From contig JAFZUL010000030.1 in the NCBI GenBank assembly GCA_017618355.1, positions 1 to 52,337 of the forward strand: a DNA stretch of 52,337 nucleotides, read 5' to 3'. The notes under the pieces are model-generated. The model did not search any database and was not told the origin of the DNA. It saw nothing but the letters and a program-made list of their open reading frames with translations. Shown piece after piece: positions 27,499 to 36,866 of this stretch. The DNA comes from Muribaculaceae bacterium. GTDB taxonomy: Bacteria; Bacteroidota; Bacteroidia; Bacteroidales; Muribaculaceae. Position 1 is the stretch's first letter, and every line of letters begins with the position of its first letter. The position numbers and the translations under genes were made by a program.

Positions 27499-28608
27499 TT
27501 ATTGTTTAGGGGCAATCGTCGCGACAATGTATTCTGAACGTGTGCCGATGCGGTATTTTCCACCCCAGATGCCTATACCTGAACTTATCCAGTAACGTGT
27601 GTTTCCCTTCTGTAACGGTCCCCAGGCTTTTTCATACATAGCATTGACCATCAGGCTGATGGGCCATATTTGCCCTTCGTGGGTGTGGCCGCTGAACTGG
27701 AAATCAACTCCAGCCTTTTGGGCGTCCTCTAGTTTATATGGTTGATGGTCAAGCAGGATGATGTACTTTGATGAGTCCACCTCTTCGAGCAGGTGATTCA
27801 ACGGTTTGCGCTTTCGGGCAAAGCGGTCATCTCTACCCACTATCACAAGATCGCCCATTGTTACAGCAGAATCGCGCAGCAGCGTGATTCCCGCCCGCTG
27901 GTAGAAGTCGAGCGACTTGTCGATTCCCGAGATATATTCGTGATTTCCCAGACACGCCACCACTGGAGCCTTGAGCTGGTGGAAGTCGGCTGCCATGTCT
28001 TCTTCAAGAAGTGGACGCAAATGCCCGTCGATGATGTCTCCCGCCACAAGAATCAGGTCGGGGTTCTCGTCGTTTATCATCTTCACCCAACGCTGCCACT
28101 CAGCTTTGCGATTGTGGTATCCCAAGTGCAGATCGCTCATCATCACAACCTTAACAGGTTTTGACAACTGCTTGTCGGTCGTCAGGCTCAACGGCTCCCG
28201 CACCTTGTTGTTGTAATGTATATTGCCATAGACAAGCAATCCTGCTATCAACGTTGTAATGGCACCTGCCGTCAAAGCATTACTGTAAAACCAATCCTTA
28301 GGAACGAGGTGGCACAAGCGTCCCACATCGAGCAAAAGGAAGATGATGAGAAGATAAAGAAACACGATGAGCCATGAAGTGCTGATGTTGTAGCACGAAG
28401 ATGCCAGCCACAACGGCATGCGGTCGTAAAACCCGGAGAATCCCACAAAAAGCATTGCCAGTGCTGCCAGCATGAGCACCACTACTGTCCACTTAGCCCA
28501 AACAGGGAATGGAAGCACCTGATAAACATGCCATAACACATAACCATGAACGAGCACTGCAAGGAGTATAATAACGATAAAACCTATCTTCATGAGTTGA
28601 GAAAACAA
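27499..28608 (-). CDS. Membrane-bound metallophosphoesterase
   Basis: This 369-aa protein has four N-terminal membrane helices (about residues 8-27, 41-60, 76-95 and 111-130). A calcineurin-like phosphoesterase domain follows, with MSDLHLG (Asp159, His161), GDIIDG (Asp191), GNHEY (Asn222, His223) and SGHTHEGQIW near residue 305. All metal-binding residues are intact. The topology resembles YkuE-like and UDP-diacylglucosamine-pyrophosphatase-like enzymes; the substrate is unknown. It is transcribed alone, from a TATTTTTG box, and ends at a terminator. Confidence 0.92.
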   Translation of the reverse strand: MFSQLMKIGFIVIILLAVLVHGYVLWHVYQVLPFPVWAKWTVVVLMLAALAMLFVGFSGFYDRMPLWLASSCYNISTSWLIVFLYLLIIFLLLDVGRLCHLVPKDWFYSNALTAGAITTLIAGLLVYGNIHYNNKVREPLSLTTDKQLSKPVKVVMMSDLHLGYHNRKAEWQRWVKMINDENPDLILVAGDIIDGHLRPLLEEDMAADFHQLKAPVVACLGNHEYISGIDKSLDFYQRAGITLLRDSAVTMGDLVIVGRDDRFARKRKPLNHLLEEVDSSKYIILLDHQPYKLEDAQKAGVDFQFSGHTHEGQIWPISLMVNAMYEKAWGPLQKGNTRYWISSGIGIWGGKYRIGTRSEYIVATIAPKQ

Positions 28609-28621
28609 TGTATTTTGAGCA

Positions 28622-28629
28622 CAAAAATA
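28622..28629 (-). promoter_or_regulatory. -7 box for the membrane metallophosphoesterase gene
   Basis: TATTTTTG on the minus strand, 13 bases before the start codon. Confidence 0.6.
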
Positions 28630-28682
28630 GTCATTTTAATTTTTATTCACGTCATCAACGCGATTTTTTCAAATTAATTCAT

Positions 28683-28690
28683 TATTTTTG
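28683..28690 (+). promoter_or_regulatory. -7 box for the nitroreductase-aroB run
   Basis: TATTTTTG, 20 bases before the ATG at 28711. Confidence 0.6.
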
Positions 28691-28710
28691 TCAAAAAATT
28701 TTTATTCACC

Positions 28711-29313
28711 ATGACAAATTTCAAGATTTTTATTTTAGGGATTATTTCACTTATGGCAAGTTGTAGTATTGAAGCTGAGGTGCTTCCAACCCCTCAGACT
28801 ACTGGCGGCAAGCCTCTCATGCAGATGATGAGTGAGCGCAAGTCAAGCCGCAACTATCAAGAGAACCAGACTGTTACCAAACAAGACCTGAGCAACATGC
28901 TTTGGGCTGCTTGGGGAATAACTCACGAAGGCAAGCGCACCATCGCCACTGCCATGAATCGCCAGGAACTGGTGCTTTACGTTATCACACCGACCGAAGT
29001 GAGCCGCTACAACCCCGAGGCCAACACCCTCACCGTGGTCAACACTGGCGACTTCCGCAAGTATTGCACCATGCAGGACTTTGCAGCCATCGCGCCCATC
29101 AACATCGTGCTGGCAGTAGATATCACCAAGCAGAGTAAACCAGAGTTCCAGGCCTACACCGCAGGTGCAGCATCACAGAACATATACCTCTACTGCGCAC
29201 AAGCTGGGCTGAAGACTGTGGTAAGGGCTGGTTTCGACCAGGAGAACCTTCCCAAAATGCTCAAACTCAGCGAGAACGAGCGAATAATGTTTGTTCAAAC
29301 CGTAGGTAAATAA
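28711..29313 (+). CDS. Exported nitroreductase-family protein (SagB/ThcOx type)
   Basis: This 200-aa protein has an N-terminal export signal with a lipobox-like MASCS (Cys18), so it may be a lipoprotein. The nitroreductase fold follows: FMN-contact SERKSSRNY, DLSNMLWAAWGI, a long loop, then AAIAPINIVLAVD and ASQNIYLYCAQAGLKTVV, the conserved dimer-interface helix. Most nitroreductases are cytoplasmic, so an exported copy is notable; FMN binding would be needed outside the cytoplasm. Short and without extra domains. Nine bases separate it from the next gene. Confidence 0.82.
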   Translation: MTNFKIFILGIISLMASCSIEAEVLPTPQTTGGKPLMQMMSERKSSRNYQENQTVTKQDLSNMLWAAWGITHEGKRTIATAMNRQELVLYVITPTEVSRYNPEANTLTVVNTGDFRKYCTMQDFAAIAPINIVLAVDITKQSKPEFQAYTAGAASQNIYLYCAQAGLKTVVRAGFDQENLPKMLKLSENERIMFVQTVGK

Positions 29314-29321
29314 TTCTGGTT

Positions 29322-30104
29322 TTGACAACTAAATCATATAAACTACTTGCTATTTTTTTGGCAGCCATCTCAATGGTTGCCATGGTGTCGTTGTCGTCGT
29401 GTAAGAAAGAGAAAAAGCCCGAAAAGACTTACCACGACTATTTCGACAAGTCTCAGCTAAAATACATCTCCCAACTTGGCAAGAGACCACAGCTCGAAGA
29501 TCGCCACGAATTTTCCAACCTCAGCGTGGACAAGAACGGCTTCCACCGCATCTATTCCAATCCGCCTCAAGGGAAATTTGGCGAAATCTTTGACGATATG
29601 AACCCTGTGCAGATTCCCTATGCCAAGAAGAACGGCATAGAACCCATTTCCAACCTGCACGACGCCTACAGGCTCAGGCAGCCATTAGTGAAAATCGAAA
29701 CCTGCGAGGCCTACTATCTCGACAGCCTCACGCATTCCATGCCCTACCTCGTGCCTAAAGCCGCAGTGCTGCTCGAGGACATTGGCTGTGCATTTGCCGA
29801 CACCATCAAGGCTCGCGGCGGCAGCGCCTACCGCATCGTGGTGACCAGCTGCACACGTTCGCAGTTCACGGTTGACAAGCTCACTAAGGTCAACAACAAC
29901 GCATCTAGCCGCTCATGTCACATGAATGGCACCACCTTCGACCTTAGCTGGATGCACTATGAGCCCTACAACAACGACTTCCTCCTCAATCGTGAAGACC
30001 TCACCAATATTTTGGGAGAAATTCTTTTCAAATTCCGACAACAGAAGCGCTGCACTGTCCTCTTCGAACAAGGTCAATGCTGCTTCCACATCACCGTAAT
30101 ATAA
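29322..30104 (+). CDS. Lipoprotein of the DUF5715 type, M15-peptidase-like
   Basis: This 260-aa protein starts at TTG (29322), which gives a complete lipoprotein signal (MTTKSYKLLAIFLAAISMVA then LSSC, Cys27); a later ATG at 29373 would remove most of it. The C-terminal half resembles DUF5715 and D-Ala-D-Ala peptidases of family M15/VanY: YRIVVTSCTRS, then SCHMNGTTFDLSW with His200 and Asp207, and a third possible ligand His256 in CCFHITV. A zinc-dependent murein peptidase is the best guess (inference). It sits in a run with nitroreductase, HAD and aroB genes. Confidence 0.75.
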   Translation: MTTKSYKLLAIFLAAISMVAMVSLSSCKKEKKPEKTYHDYFDKSQLKYISQLGKRPQLEDRHEFSNLSVDKNGFHRIYSNPPQGKFGEIFDDMNPVQIPYAKKNGIEPISNLHDAYRLRQPLVKIETCEAYYLDSLTHSMPYLVPKAAVLLEDIGCAFADTIKARGGSAYRIVVTSCTRSQFTVDKLTKVNNNASSRSCHMNGTTFDLSWMHYEPYNNDFLLNREDLTNILGEILFKFRQQKRCTVLFEQGQCCFHITVI

Positions 30105-30137
30105 AACAATAAATATCTCATTAACCAACAAGCAAAA

Positions 30138-30875
30138 ATGACTGAACAAAATGCAATTGCCGACTATCTGAAATATACAGGCAAGAAATCGTTCAACTTT
30201 ACCACTGCACTCATCGACATGGACGGAGTGCTTTTCGACTCAATGAAGAATCACACCCGCGCTTGGGTGAAACTAATGAAAAAGAACGGAATCAAGTGCA
30301 CACGCGATGAGTTCTACATGTATGAAGGAATGACGGGACGCGACATCATCAAGATGAAATTCAAGAATGGTGCCGGCAAGAACGTCACCGACGACGAGGC
30401 ACAGGCCCTCTACAAAGTGAAAACTCGCTACTTCACCGAACTCGGCGACGTGGAGACAATCCCCGGAACGCTCGAAGTCCTCAAAGCCCTCAAAGCGGCT
30501 GGCATCAGATGTATGCTGGTGACTGGCTCGGGCACACAAGTCATGCTCGACCGCATCGACTCCGAGTATCCCGAAATATTCGACGAACAGCGCATCACAG
30601 CTGCCGACGTGAAGCGCGGCAAGCCAAATCCCGAGCCCTACCTCAAGGCGATGGCAAAAATCAATGCCCAGCCCAACGAGTGCATAGTGCTCGAGAACGC
30701 TCCGCTTGGTGTGCAAGCAGGTCACACCGCTGGCTGCTTCACAGTGGGAGTGACCACTGGCCCCATCCCCGAGAAAGACATGTACAAAGCCGGAGCCGAC
30801 ATGGTATATAAAGACATGGCAACCATGCTAGAAGCCCTGCCACAACTCATAGAGGCGTTTAAAACACAGAAATGA
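30138..30875 (+). CDS. HAD-superfamily phosphatase/phosphoglucomutase-like
   Basis: This 245-aa protein has the HAD motifs: DMDGVLFDS (nucleophile Asp27, Asp29), LVTGSG (motif II), KRGKPNPEPYL (motif III Lys) and NAPLGVQAGHTAG (motif IV region; the usual acidic pair reads EN here). The alpha-helical cap lies after motif I as in the beta-phosphoglucomutase group. The substrate is a small phosphorylated metabolite, not identifiable. Its stop overlaps the aroB start by four bases. Confidence 0.9.
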   Translation: MTEQNAIADYLKYTGKKSFNFTTALIDMDGVLFDSMKNHTRAWVKLMKKNGIKCTRDEFYMYEGMTGRDIIKMKFKNGAGKNVTDDEAQALYKVKTRYFTELGDVETIPGTLEVLKALKAAGIRCMLVTGSGTQVMLDRIDSEYPEIFDEQRITAADVKRGKPNPEPYLKAMAKINAQPNECIVLENAPLGVQAGHTAGCFTVGVTTGPIPEKDMYKAGADMVYKDMATMLEALPQLIEAFKTQK

Positions 30876-31921
30876 AGCAGAATGTGCTATATAGCAATAA
30901 TGTAGATGCCACCCTCAACTCGATTATTGAGGGTGGCAATTACAATGCCATAATGGTACACGTTGATGAGAACACACGACAACTTGCGCTGCCACTGCTG
31001 CCTTGCCTCAGCAACGCTCACATTATAGAAATCGCGCCTGGCGACAACAACAAAAATATTGATACGCTATCTCGCGTTTGGAGCGAGATGGCGCAATGTG
31101 GCGCAACACGACACTCCCTGATGGTAAATCTGGGAGGTGGCATGGTCACCGACCTAGGAGGTTTTGCGGCGGCCACTTTTAAGCGTGGCATCGATTTCGT
31201 GAATGTGCCAACGACACTGCTTGGAGCCATAGATGCCTCCGTTGGTGGCAAAACTGGTATAAACTTCAACGGCCTGAAGAACGAGATAGGTGCCTTTGCC
31301 CCCGCCAAAGCGGTTATTGTTAGCACCATATTTTTCCACACACTATCCGAGCAAGAATTTAAATCTGGCTACGCCGAGATGCTCAAACACGCAATGCTCC
31401 ACTCGCATGAGAGTTTTGAGCAGTTGCTAAACTTTGATTTTAAGGCCATTGATTACGACCTTTTGCTACAGATGATGCAAGAATCGTTGCTGATAAAGCA
31501 GCACATCGTGGAGCAAGACCCCAATGAGCAAGGCATAAGAAAAGCCTTAAACTTAGGGCACACTGTGGGGCACGCTTTTGAGAGCAAGGCACTTGCCGAC
31601 GGCAAACCAGTGCCACATGGCTTTGCAGTGGCATGGGGACTGGTGACCGAGGCGGTTCTCTCACACATCCTGAAGCAATTCCCAAGCAAAGACCTCTACA
31701 GTCTCGTCCATTTTGTGAAGGACAATTACGGCGCGTTCCACATCACCTGCGACCATTACGACCAGATTATAGACCTCATGCGCCACGACAAGAAAAGTCG
31801 TGATAGAGAAATAAATCTCACATTACTAGAAGATTGCGGCTCTCCTATCATTAACAACACAATAAACGAGGACGACATCAAAACCGCCCTCGACATCTAT
31901 AGAGACCTTTTTAAATGTTAA
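30872..31921 (+). CDS. aroB: 3-dehydroquinate synthase
   Basis: AroB makes 3-dehydroquinate from DAHP, the second step of the shikimate pathway. NAD-binding GGGMVTDLGGF is at residues 88-98; VPTTLLGAIDASVGGKTGIN, metal-ligand segments (LGHTVGHAFE) and the HDKK loop (RHDKKSRD) are present. At 349 aa it has a normal length. Translationally coupled to the HAD gene (ATGA overlap). The next gene is convergent. Confidence 0.96.
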   Translation: MKQNVLYSNNVDATLNSIIEGGNYNAIMVHVDENTRQLALPLLPCLSNAHIIEIAPGDNNKNIDTLSRVWSEMAQCGATRHSLMVNLGGGMVTDLGGFAAATFKRGIDFVNVPTTLLGAIDASVGGKTGINFNGLKNEIGAFAPAKAVIVSTIFFHTLSEQEFKSGYAEMLKHAMLHSHESFEQLLNFDFKAIDYDLLLQMMQESLLIKQHIVEQDPNEQGIRKALNLGHTVGHAFESKALADGKPVPHGFAVAWGLVTEAVLSHILKQFPSKDLYSLVHFVKDNYGAFHITCDHYDQIIDLMRHDKKSRDREINLTLLEDCGSPIINNTINEDDIKTALDIYRDLFKC

Positions 31922-31939
31922 GTGATTAGTATCAATATC

Positions 31940-31981
31940 TCGAATGCTCGACAGTTCGAATGCTCGACTGCTCGAATACTC
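31940..31981. repeat. Reiterated word (tcgaatgctcga) downstream of aroB
   Basis: TCGAATGCTCGA and close variants recur about four times in 42 bases with a period near 10-20. The word is itself palindromic in part (TCGA), so the stretch can form alternative hairpins. Function unknown; another of the reiterated-word gaps. Confidence 0.5.
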
Positions 31982-31994
31982 ATCCTATGACTTA

Positions 31995-32825
31995 TTATTT
32001 ATAAGTAATCTTTACCGTATATTTCGGCACCTCGTTGGTAGTATAGCTCTTTACATAGCCTTCACCATCAAGCTCATAAGTGATGTTGTAGCGTTTAAGA
32101 TCAACAGTCATTCCATCCTCAGAGTAGTTACGATCCTTCTTGATTACCGTGGGCAAGTAGGCACTAGTAACACCAAAGAACCCCGCATTTCGCATAATGG
32201 CGCACACAAATTTAGTGAACGCGAACGAGTCGTTACCTACCACATCAATGCCACCCTTGTTCAGTGGAGCGCCATCACCATATTCATAAACTACGCTATC
32301 CTTCATGTTGGTGCCATAATTCTCCCATTGCATAAGGTTGCCTCCCTGCCAAGCCACTTTGGTTGTGCTTGCCATAGAAGAATTGGAAAGTTGTGCAAGC
32401 TCCAGCTCGTTGTCATAGTTATACTGCAACGCTGCAGAAGTACCACCCGAAATCACGTTTTTGAGACGGGTTATTGCCCCCATACTGTTTACCTCAATCG
32501 CATAGGTGATATCCTGAATGCTCCTGTCACAGATAATCGCGCCATTGGTATAGTCAAAGTGGATATTCTCCTCATTTTTCGTGCCATCTTCATATTTGGT
32601 CACCACTTTAATTTTTTTGAGGTGGTCGCCATCGTAGTCTGCTGTTGCCACGATTGAAGCTTTGTCTGATGTCTGCTCTATCTTGCTGATAAATTTGTGC
32701 CCAGCGGGCAGCACAGGATAAATCATATTAAAGTCACGGGTGTAAGTGCTGTTTGGCTCATCGTCACCGCAAGCCACCATCGTCATCGCAAATAATGCTA
32801 TCGCGAAATATTTCAAAATCTTCAT
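31995..32825 (-). CDS. Lipoprotein of unknown function (possibly DUF4595-like)
   Basis: This 276-aa protein begins MKILKYFAIALFAMTMVACG, with lipobox MVAC and Cys19. The mature part is a string of beta strands (YDGDHLKKIKVVTKYEDGTK, YTNGAIICD, YAIEVNSMGAITRLK) like the DUF4595-type beta-solenoid lipoproteins of Bacteroidales. A longer start at 32855 is excluded by the -7 box at 32853-32860. No neighbours of known pathway. Confidence 0.8.
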   Translation of the reverse strand: MKILKYFAIALFAMTMVACGDDEPNSTYTRDFNMIYPVLPAGHKFISKIEQTSDKASIVATADYDGDHLKKIKVVTKYEDGTKNEENIHFDYTNGAIICDRSIQDITYAIEVNSMGAITRLKNVISGGTSAALQYNYDNELELAQLSNSSMASTTKVAWQGGNLMQWENYGTNMKDSVVYEYGDGAPLNKGGIDVVGNDSFAFTKFVCAIMRNAGFFGVTSAYLPTVIKKDRNYSEDGMTVDLKRYNITYELDGEGYVKSYTTNEVPKYTVKITYK

Positions 32826-32852
32826 AGTCTCGTCTTTTTTTATTATCGACCG

Positions 32853-32860
32853 CAAAGGTA
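32853..32860 (-). promoter_or_regulatory. -7 box for the lipoprotein gene
   Basis: TACCTTTG on the minus strand, 27 bases before the start codon. Confidence 0.6.
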
Positions 32861-32934
32861 GAAAAAAGTTTTCAGTTGTCTGTTATCAGTTGTCAGTTTT
32901 TTTTCGTTATTTTGCAACGATATTTGAGAGAGTA

Positions 32935-34245
32935 ATGAAGCTGTCGAAGATAAATAGGGAAATTATGGCGATTTCGCTACCAGCGATAGTCGCCAACATC
33001 GCCGAACCGCTGCTGGGACTGCTCGACACGGGCATTGCCGGGCATCTGGGCGCACCGCAATTTATTGGTGCTATAGCAGTGGGAGCAATGATGATGAACG
33101 TGCTGTATTGGAACTTCGGATTCCTACGTATGGGCACATCAGGACTCACTGCACAAGCCTACGGCAGCGGATCGCATCACGACCAAGTTGACACCTTGCA
33201 ACGCTCGGGCGCAATAGCACTTGTGGCTGGCATTGCGATGGTGGTACTGCAAGTTCCCATACTTTGGCTATTGCTGTGGATTATGGGGCCAAGCCCCGAG
33301 GTGGCGGAGCTTGCCTCTACCTATTTTACCATAGTGGTCTGGGGCGCTCCAGCGGTACTTCTCACCATGTCGATAAAAGGATGGTTGCTTGGCATGCAAG
33401 ACTCGGTAAGTCCCATGCTCATCTCCATTGGCGTGAACGTGCTCAACATGGTGTTGAGTCTCATTGCGGTATATTGGCTCGACATGGGCTTCAAAGGCAT
33501 TGCAGTGGGAACGCTCATCGCGGTATGGGTTGGCGCTATCTATGCCTGTTGGTGCGTGCGCCATAAGTTTAAGGCGATTGCCCGTGACCTAAGCCTTAAA
33601 AACGCCTTCAACTTCAAGGGCAGTGGCCGTTTTTTCAAAGTTAATAGCGACATTTTTGTGCGCTGCATCTTTATGCTTGCCGTGAACATGTTCTTCATTC
33701 GCGCCGGCGCACTCAGCGGCGACATGGTTCTGGCAGTTAACACAATGATGCAGCAACTGTTCCACCTTTTCAGCTATTTCATGGACGGCATCGCCTTTGC
33801 TGGCGAAGCAGTGGTGGGCAAGTATTACGGAGCCCGTGACCACAGCAATATGCACCGTTGCGTACGATGGCTATTTGTGTGGGGCGCGGCTACAACAGCT
33901 ATCTTTGTCATTGCCTACTCTCTCTTCCCTCACGCTATCTTCACTATGTTCACGAGCCAACGAGAGGTAGTTGACGAGGCCATGCGCTACCACTGGTGGT
34001 GCGCCATAGTGCCAGCAGTAAGCATGGCAGCATTTGTGTGGGACGGAGTCTTCATCGGTGTCACCGCCACCCGCGGCATGCTCACCGCAGTAGCTACCGC
34101 CTGTGTCCTCTTCTTCATCCTCTACTTCACCCTACCCACATCCTTAGGCAACCATGCCCTTTGGATTTCCTTCGTCACCTTCCTCACCACACGCAGCGCA
34201 GTCCAAACCGCAATCTGGCTATTGCACTGGAATAAAAAAGCATAA
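32935..34245 (+). CDS. MATE family efflux transporter (DinF-like)
   Basis: This 436-aa protein has about twelve membrane helices. MATE hallmarks include EIMAISLPAIVANIAEPLLG at the N terminus, LLDTGIAGHLG, and the second-half ISLPA-like repeat. These transporters use a Na+ or H+ gradient to export cationic drugs or metabolites. Start at 32935; the frame is open upstream to 32746 but that part overlaps the divergent lipoprotein gene and reads as non-coding. The sequence upstream has a weak TTATTTTG box. Substrate unknown. Confidence 0.93.
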   Translation: MKLSKINREIMAISLPAIVANIAEPLLGLLDTGIAGHLGAPQFIGAIAVGAMMMNVLYWNFGFLRMGTSGLTAQAYGSGSHHDQVDTLQRSGAIALVAGIAMVVLQVPILWLLLWIMGPSPEVAELASTYFTIVVWGAPAVLLTMSIKGWLLGMQDSVSPMLISIGVNVLNMVLSLIAVYWLDMGFKGIAVGTLIAVWVGAIYACWCVRHKFKAIARDLSLKNAFNFKGSGRFFKVNSDIFVRCIFMLAVNMFFIRAGALSGDMVLAVNTMMQQLFHLFSYFMDGIAFAGEAVVGKYYGARDHSNMHRCVRWLFVWGAATTAIFVIAYSLFPHAIFTMFTSQREVVDEAMRYHWWCAIVPAVSMAAFVWDGVFIGVTATRGMLTAVATACVLFFILYFTLPTSLGNHALWISFVTFLTTRSAVQTAIWLLHWNKKA

Positions 34246-34277
34246 AGCGGCATAATTGTTCTTTCATTTATTTCATG

Positions 34278-34285
34278 TAATTTTG
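34278..34285 (+). promoter_or_regulatory. -7 box for dusB
   Basis: TAATTTTG 20 bases before the ATG at 34306. Confidence 0.65.
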
Positions 34286-34305
34286 CACCATAAACAACAC
34301 ATATA

Positions 34306-35310
34306 ATGAAAATAGGAAACATAGACTTAGGCTATCGGCCGGTGATGCTGGCGCCTATGGAGGATGTGACTGACGTGTCGTTCCGACAGATTTGTCGGGA
34401 GCAGGGGGCAGATATGGTTTATACCGAGTTTGTGAGCGCCGACGCGGTGATTCGCAACATCGACAGCACTCTGCGCAAGATGGTTATCAATCCTGGCGAG
34501 AGGCCAGCAGCGATACAAATCTACGGCCGTGAAGTGGGCCCTATGGTCGAGGCTGCCAAGATAGCCCAAGAGGCAAAGCCCGAAGTGCTTGACATCAACT
34601 TCGGTTGTCCTGTGAAGAAGGTGGCGCACAAAGGCGCTGGTGCTGGTATGCTTCGCAATATTCCGCTGATGCTCGAGATAACTCGTGAGGTGGTAAAGGC
34701 TGTTGACCTGCCTGTCACTGTCAAGACACGACTAGGCTGGGACTGCAACAACAAAATAATCGTTGAACTAGCCGAACAGCTGCAAGACTGCGGCATACAA
34801 GCCCTGACGATTCACGGGCGCACACGTTCGCAGATGTATAACGGCGAAGCCGACTGGACGCTAATCGGCGAGGTGAAAAACAACCCTCGCATGACTATCC
34901 CTGTCATTGGAAATGGCGACATCACTAGCGCCGAAAAGCTTGCCGAGTACTACGACCGTTACGGTGTTGACGGCATCATGGTGGGCCGTGCCTCAATTGG
35001 CGCCCCGTGGATTTTCCGTGAGATGAAACAATATTTGACCGATGGCACAATCCCCGAAATCACCCGCCATGAGAAGATGGCGCTGCTGCGCCGACAGATT
35101 GATGAGAGCATCGACCGCATCGATGAATACCGCGGAATTCTACACATCCGCCGCCACCTTGCTGCTACGCCGCTTTTCAAAGGCATACGCAACTTCCGCG
35201 AGACCCGCATCGCCATGCTTCGCGCCAACACCAAAACCGAGCTTACCGCTATTCTCGACCACATTGAAAAAGATATTTTTCCCACTTTAGAAGAAAGCAT
35301 CGAGAAATAA
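34306..35310 (+). CDS. dusB: tRNA-dihydrouridine synthase
   Basis: This 334-aa FMN enzyme reduces uridines in tRNA D-loops. The N-terminal LAPMEDVTDVSFR, NFGCPVKKV with the catalytic Cys101, GAGAGMLRN, LTIHGRTRSQ and IGNGDITSAEK all fit Dus; the sequence is of the DusB/NifR3 type. An alpha-helical C-terminal RNA-binding domain is present (IRNFRETRIAML). Transcribed from its own -7 box; rpoN follows, also with its own promoter. Confidence 0.95.
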   Translation: MKIGNIDLGYRPVMLAPMEDVTDVSFRQICREQGADMVYTEFVSADAVIRNIDSTLRKMVINPGERPAAIQIYGREVGPMVEAAKIAQEAKPEVLDINFGCPVKKVAHKGAGAGMLRNIPLMLEITREVVKAVDLPVTVKTRLGWDCNNKIIVELAEQLQDCGIQALTIHGRTRSQMYNGEADWTLIGEVKNNPRMTIPVIGNGDITSAEKLAEYYDRYGVDGIMVGRASIGAPWIFREMKQYLTDGTIPEITRHEKMALLRRQIDESIDRIDEYRGILHIRRHLAATPLFKGIRNFRETRIAMLRANTKTELTAILDHIEKDIFPTLEESIEK

Positions 35311-35320
35311 TGCTCTTTTC

Positions 35321-35351
35321 TTGCTATTTTTTGCCAATTCATGTATCTTTG
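35321..35351 (+). promoter_or_regulatory. -33/-7 promoter for rpoN
   Basis: TTG at 35321-35323 and TATCTTTG at 35344-35351, 20 bases apart; start codon at 35380. Confidence 0.65.
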
Positions 35352-35379
35352 TAATCTGAATTGAAAACACCCCAATACT

Positions 35380-36855
35380 ATGAACGAGACTAATGATTTT
35401 CAACAGATACAGAAACTGAGTCAGGAGATGGCTCTCAGGCAGAAGGCGTCGCAGATGCAAGTGATGCTAGGTCAACTCATCGAGATGAACGACGATGAGA
35501 TAAAAGACCGTATCGAGATGGAACTTGACGACAATCCAGCACTCGAAGAAGCCGAAAACTCGAGTGATGACTACAATAGCGACAACGACGAGAACCAAAA
35601 TGAGGACGACCCTTTTGACACCGCATTCTCACAGAACGACGATGACGACTACGATAGCAATGACGACGGGCTGAACTACATCCAAACCAAGCGCCGTCAG
35701 AACTTCGACACCGATGTTTATCGTCCACCAGTGGTCAACGAGGCTTCTATGTATGAAGTGCTGATGAGCCAAATCAGGGAACGCGACCTCGACGAGCGCC
35801 AAATGCTGATTGCCGAGTACATAATCGGCGAAATCGATGACGACGGACTGCTCCGCAGCCCCATCACCTCAATATGCGGCAACATCATCTCTAAGGAGAA
35901 CGAGTTTGTCACTCCACAAGAGGTAGAAGATGTGCTTGAGGTGATTCAAGACCTCGAACCGGCAGGAATAGGCGCTACCAGCACCCGCGAGTGCATCTTG
36001 CTGCAAATCGAGGACATGAAAGGCGAGAACATCGACATCGCACAGGTTGCCCATGCTATCGTCGATAAGCACTTCGAGGAATATGAGCGACACCACTACG
36101 ACAAGATTCTCAACGCCTTAAACATCGACGAGGACACATTCCACAAAGCCGACAAAATCATCAAGCGTACCAATCCCCGCCCTGGAAACATCTTCAGCTC
36201 GGGTGAGCGGATGAGCAACGCACAACATATTACCCCAGATTTTGTAATTACCAACGAAGACGGCAAACTGACTCTAACCCTCGTTAACGACATTCCTGAA
36301 CTTCAAATCTCAGAGAGTTACGAAATTGAATATCAACGCATCACCAAACGCGCATCGGCTAACGAGAGCGACAACGACATCCTCATCAAGCGGCAGTATG
36401 AGCGGGCAAGCAGCTTCATCGAGATGCTCAAAATGCGTCAAGAGAAACTCTACAACATAATGAAGGCCATCATGCTCAAGCAGCAGGAGTTCTTCATCAC
36501 TGGCGACCCTATGACTCTCAAGCCATTAGTGCTCAACGATATTGCCGACATGACAGGATATGACGTATCAACAATCTCTCGAGCTAGGCAGAACAAATAT
36601 GTTGATACCAACTGGGGAATCTTCGACCTTAAATATTTCTTTGGCAATAGCCTTGACGATAGTGAGACTTCGGCAACTGCAGTCAAGGAAATTATCAAAG
36701 AACTTGTTGAAAATGAGGACAAAAAGAAGCCACTCAGCGACGAGAAACTCTGCAACATCCTGCAAGAGCGGGGTTATAACATCAAACGCCGCACTGTGGC
36801 AAAGTACCGCGAGAGCCTCCGCATTCCTGTAGCTAGACAGAGAAAAACCTTGTAA
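35380..36855 (+). CDS. rpoN: RNA polymerase sigma-54 factor
   Basis: Sigma-54 directs RNA polymerase to -24/-12 promoters and needs AAA+ activators. This 491-aa protein has the Gln/Leu-rich activator-interacting region I (MALRQKASQMQVMLGQLIEM), a strongly acidic region II (Asp/Glu/Asn from about residue 60 to 100), the core-binding region (NPRPGNIFS) and the C-terminal RpoN box RRTVAKYR (residues 470-477). No activator gene is in the window. The unusually acidic region II is typical of Bacteroidetes. Confidence 0.97.
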   Translation: MNETNDFQQIQKLSQEMALRQKASQMQVMLGQLIEMNDDEIKDRIEMELDDNPALEEAENSSDDYNSDNDENQNEDDPFDTAFSQNDDDDYDSNDDGLNYIQTKRRQNFDTDVYRPPVVNEASMYEVLMSQIRERDLDERQMLIAEYIIGEIDDDGLLRSPITSICGNIISKENEFVTPQEVEDVLEVIQDLEPAGIGATSTRECILLQIEDMKGENIDIAQVAHAIVDKHFEEYERHHYDKILNALNIDEDTFHKADKIIKRTNPRPGNIFSSGERMSNAQHITPDFVITNEDGKLTLTLVNDIPELQISESYEIEYQRITKRASANESDNDILIKRQYERASSFIEMLKMRQEKLYNIMKAIMLKQQEFFITGDPMTLKPLVLNDIADMTGYDVSTISRARQNKYVDTNWGIFDLKYFFGNSLDDSETSATAVKEIIKELVENEDKKKPLSDEKLCNILQERGYNIKRRTVAKYRESLRIPVARQRKTL

Positions 36856-36866
36856 CTCTTCACATA

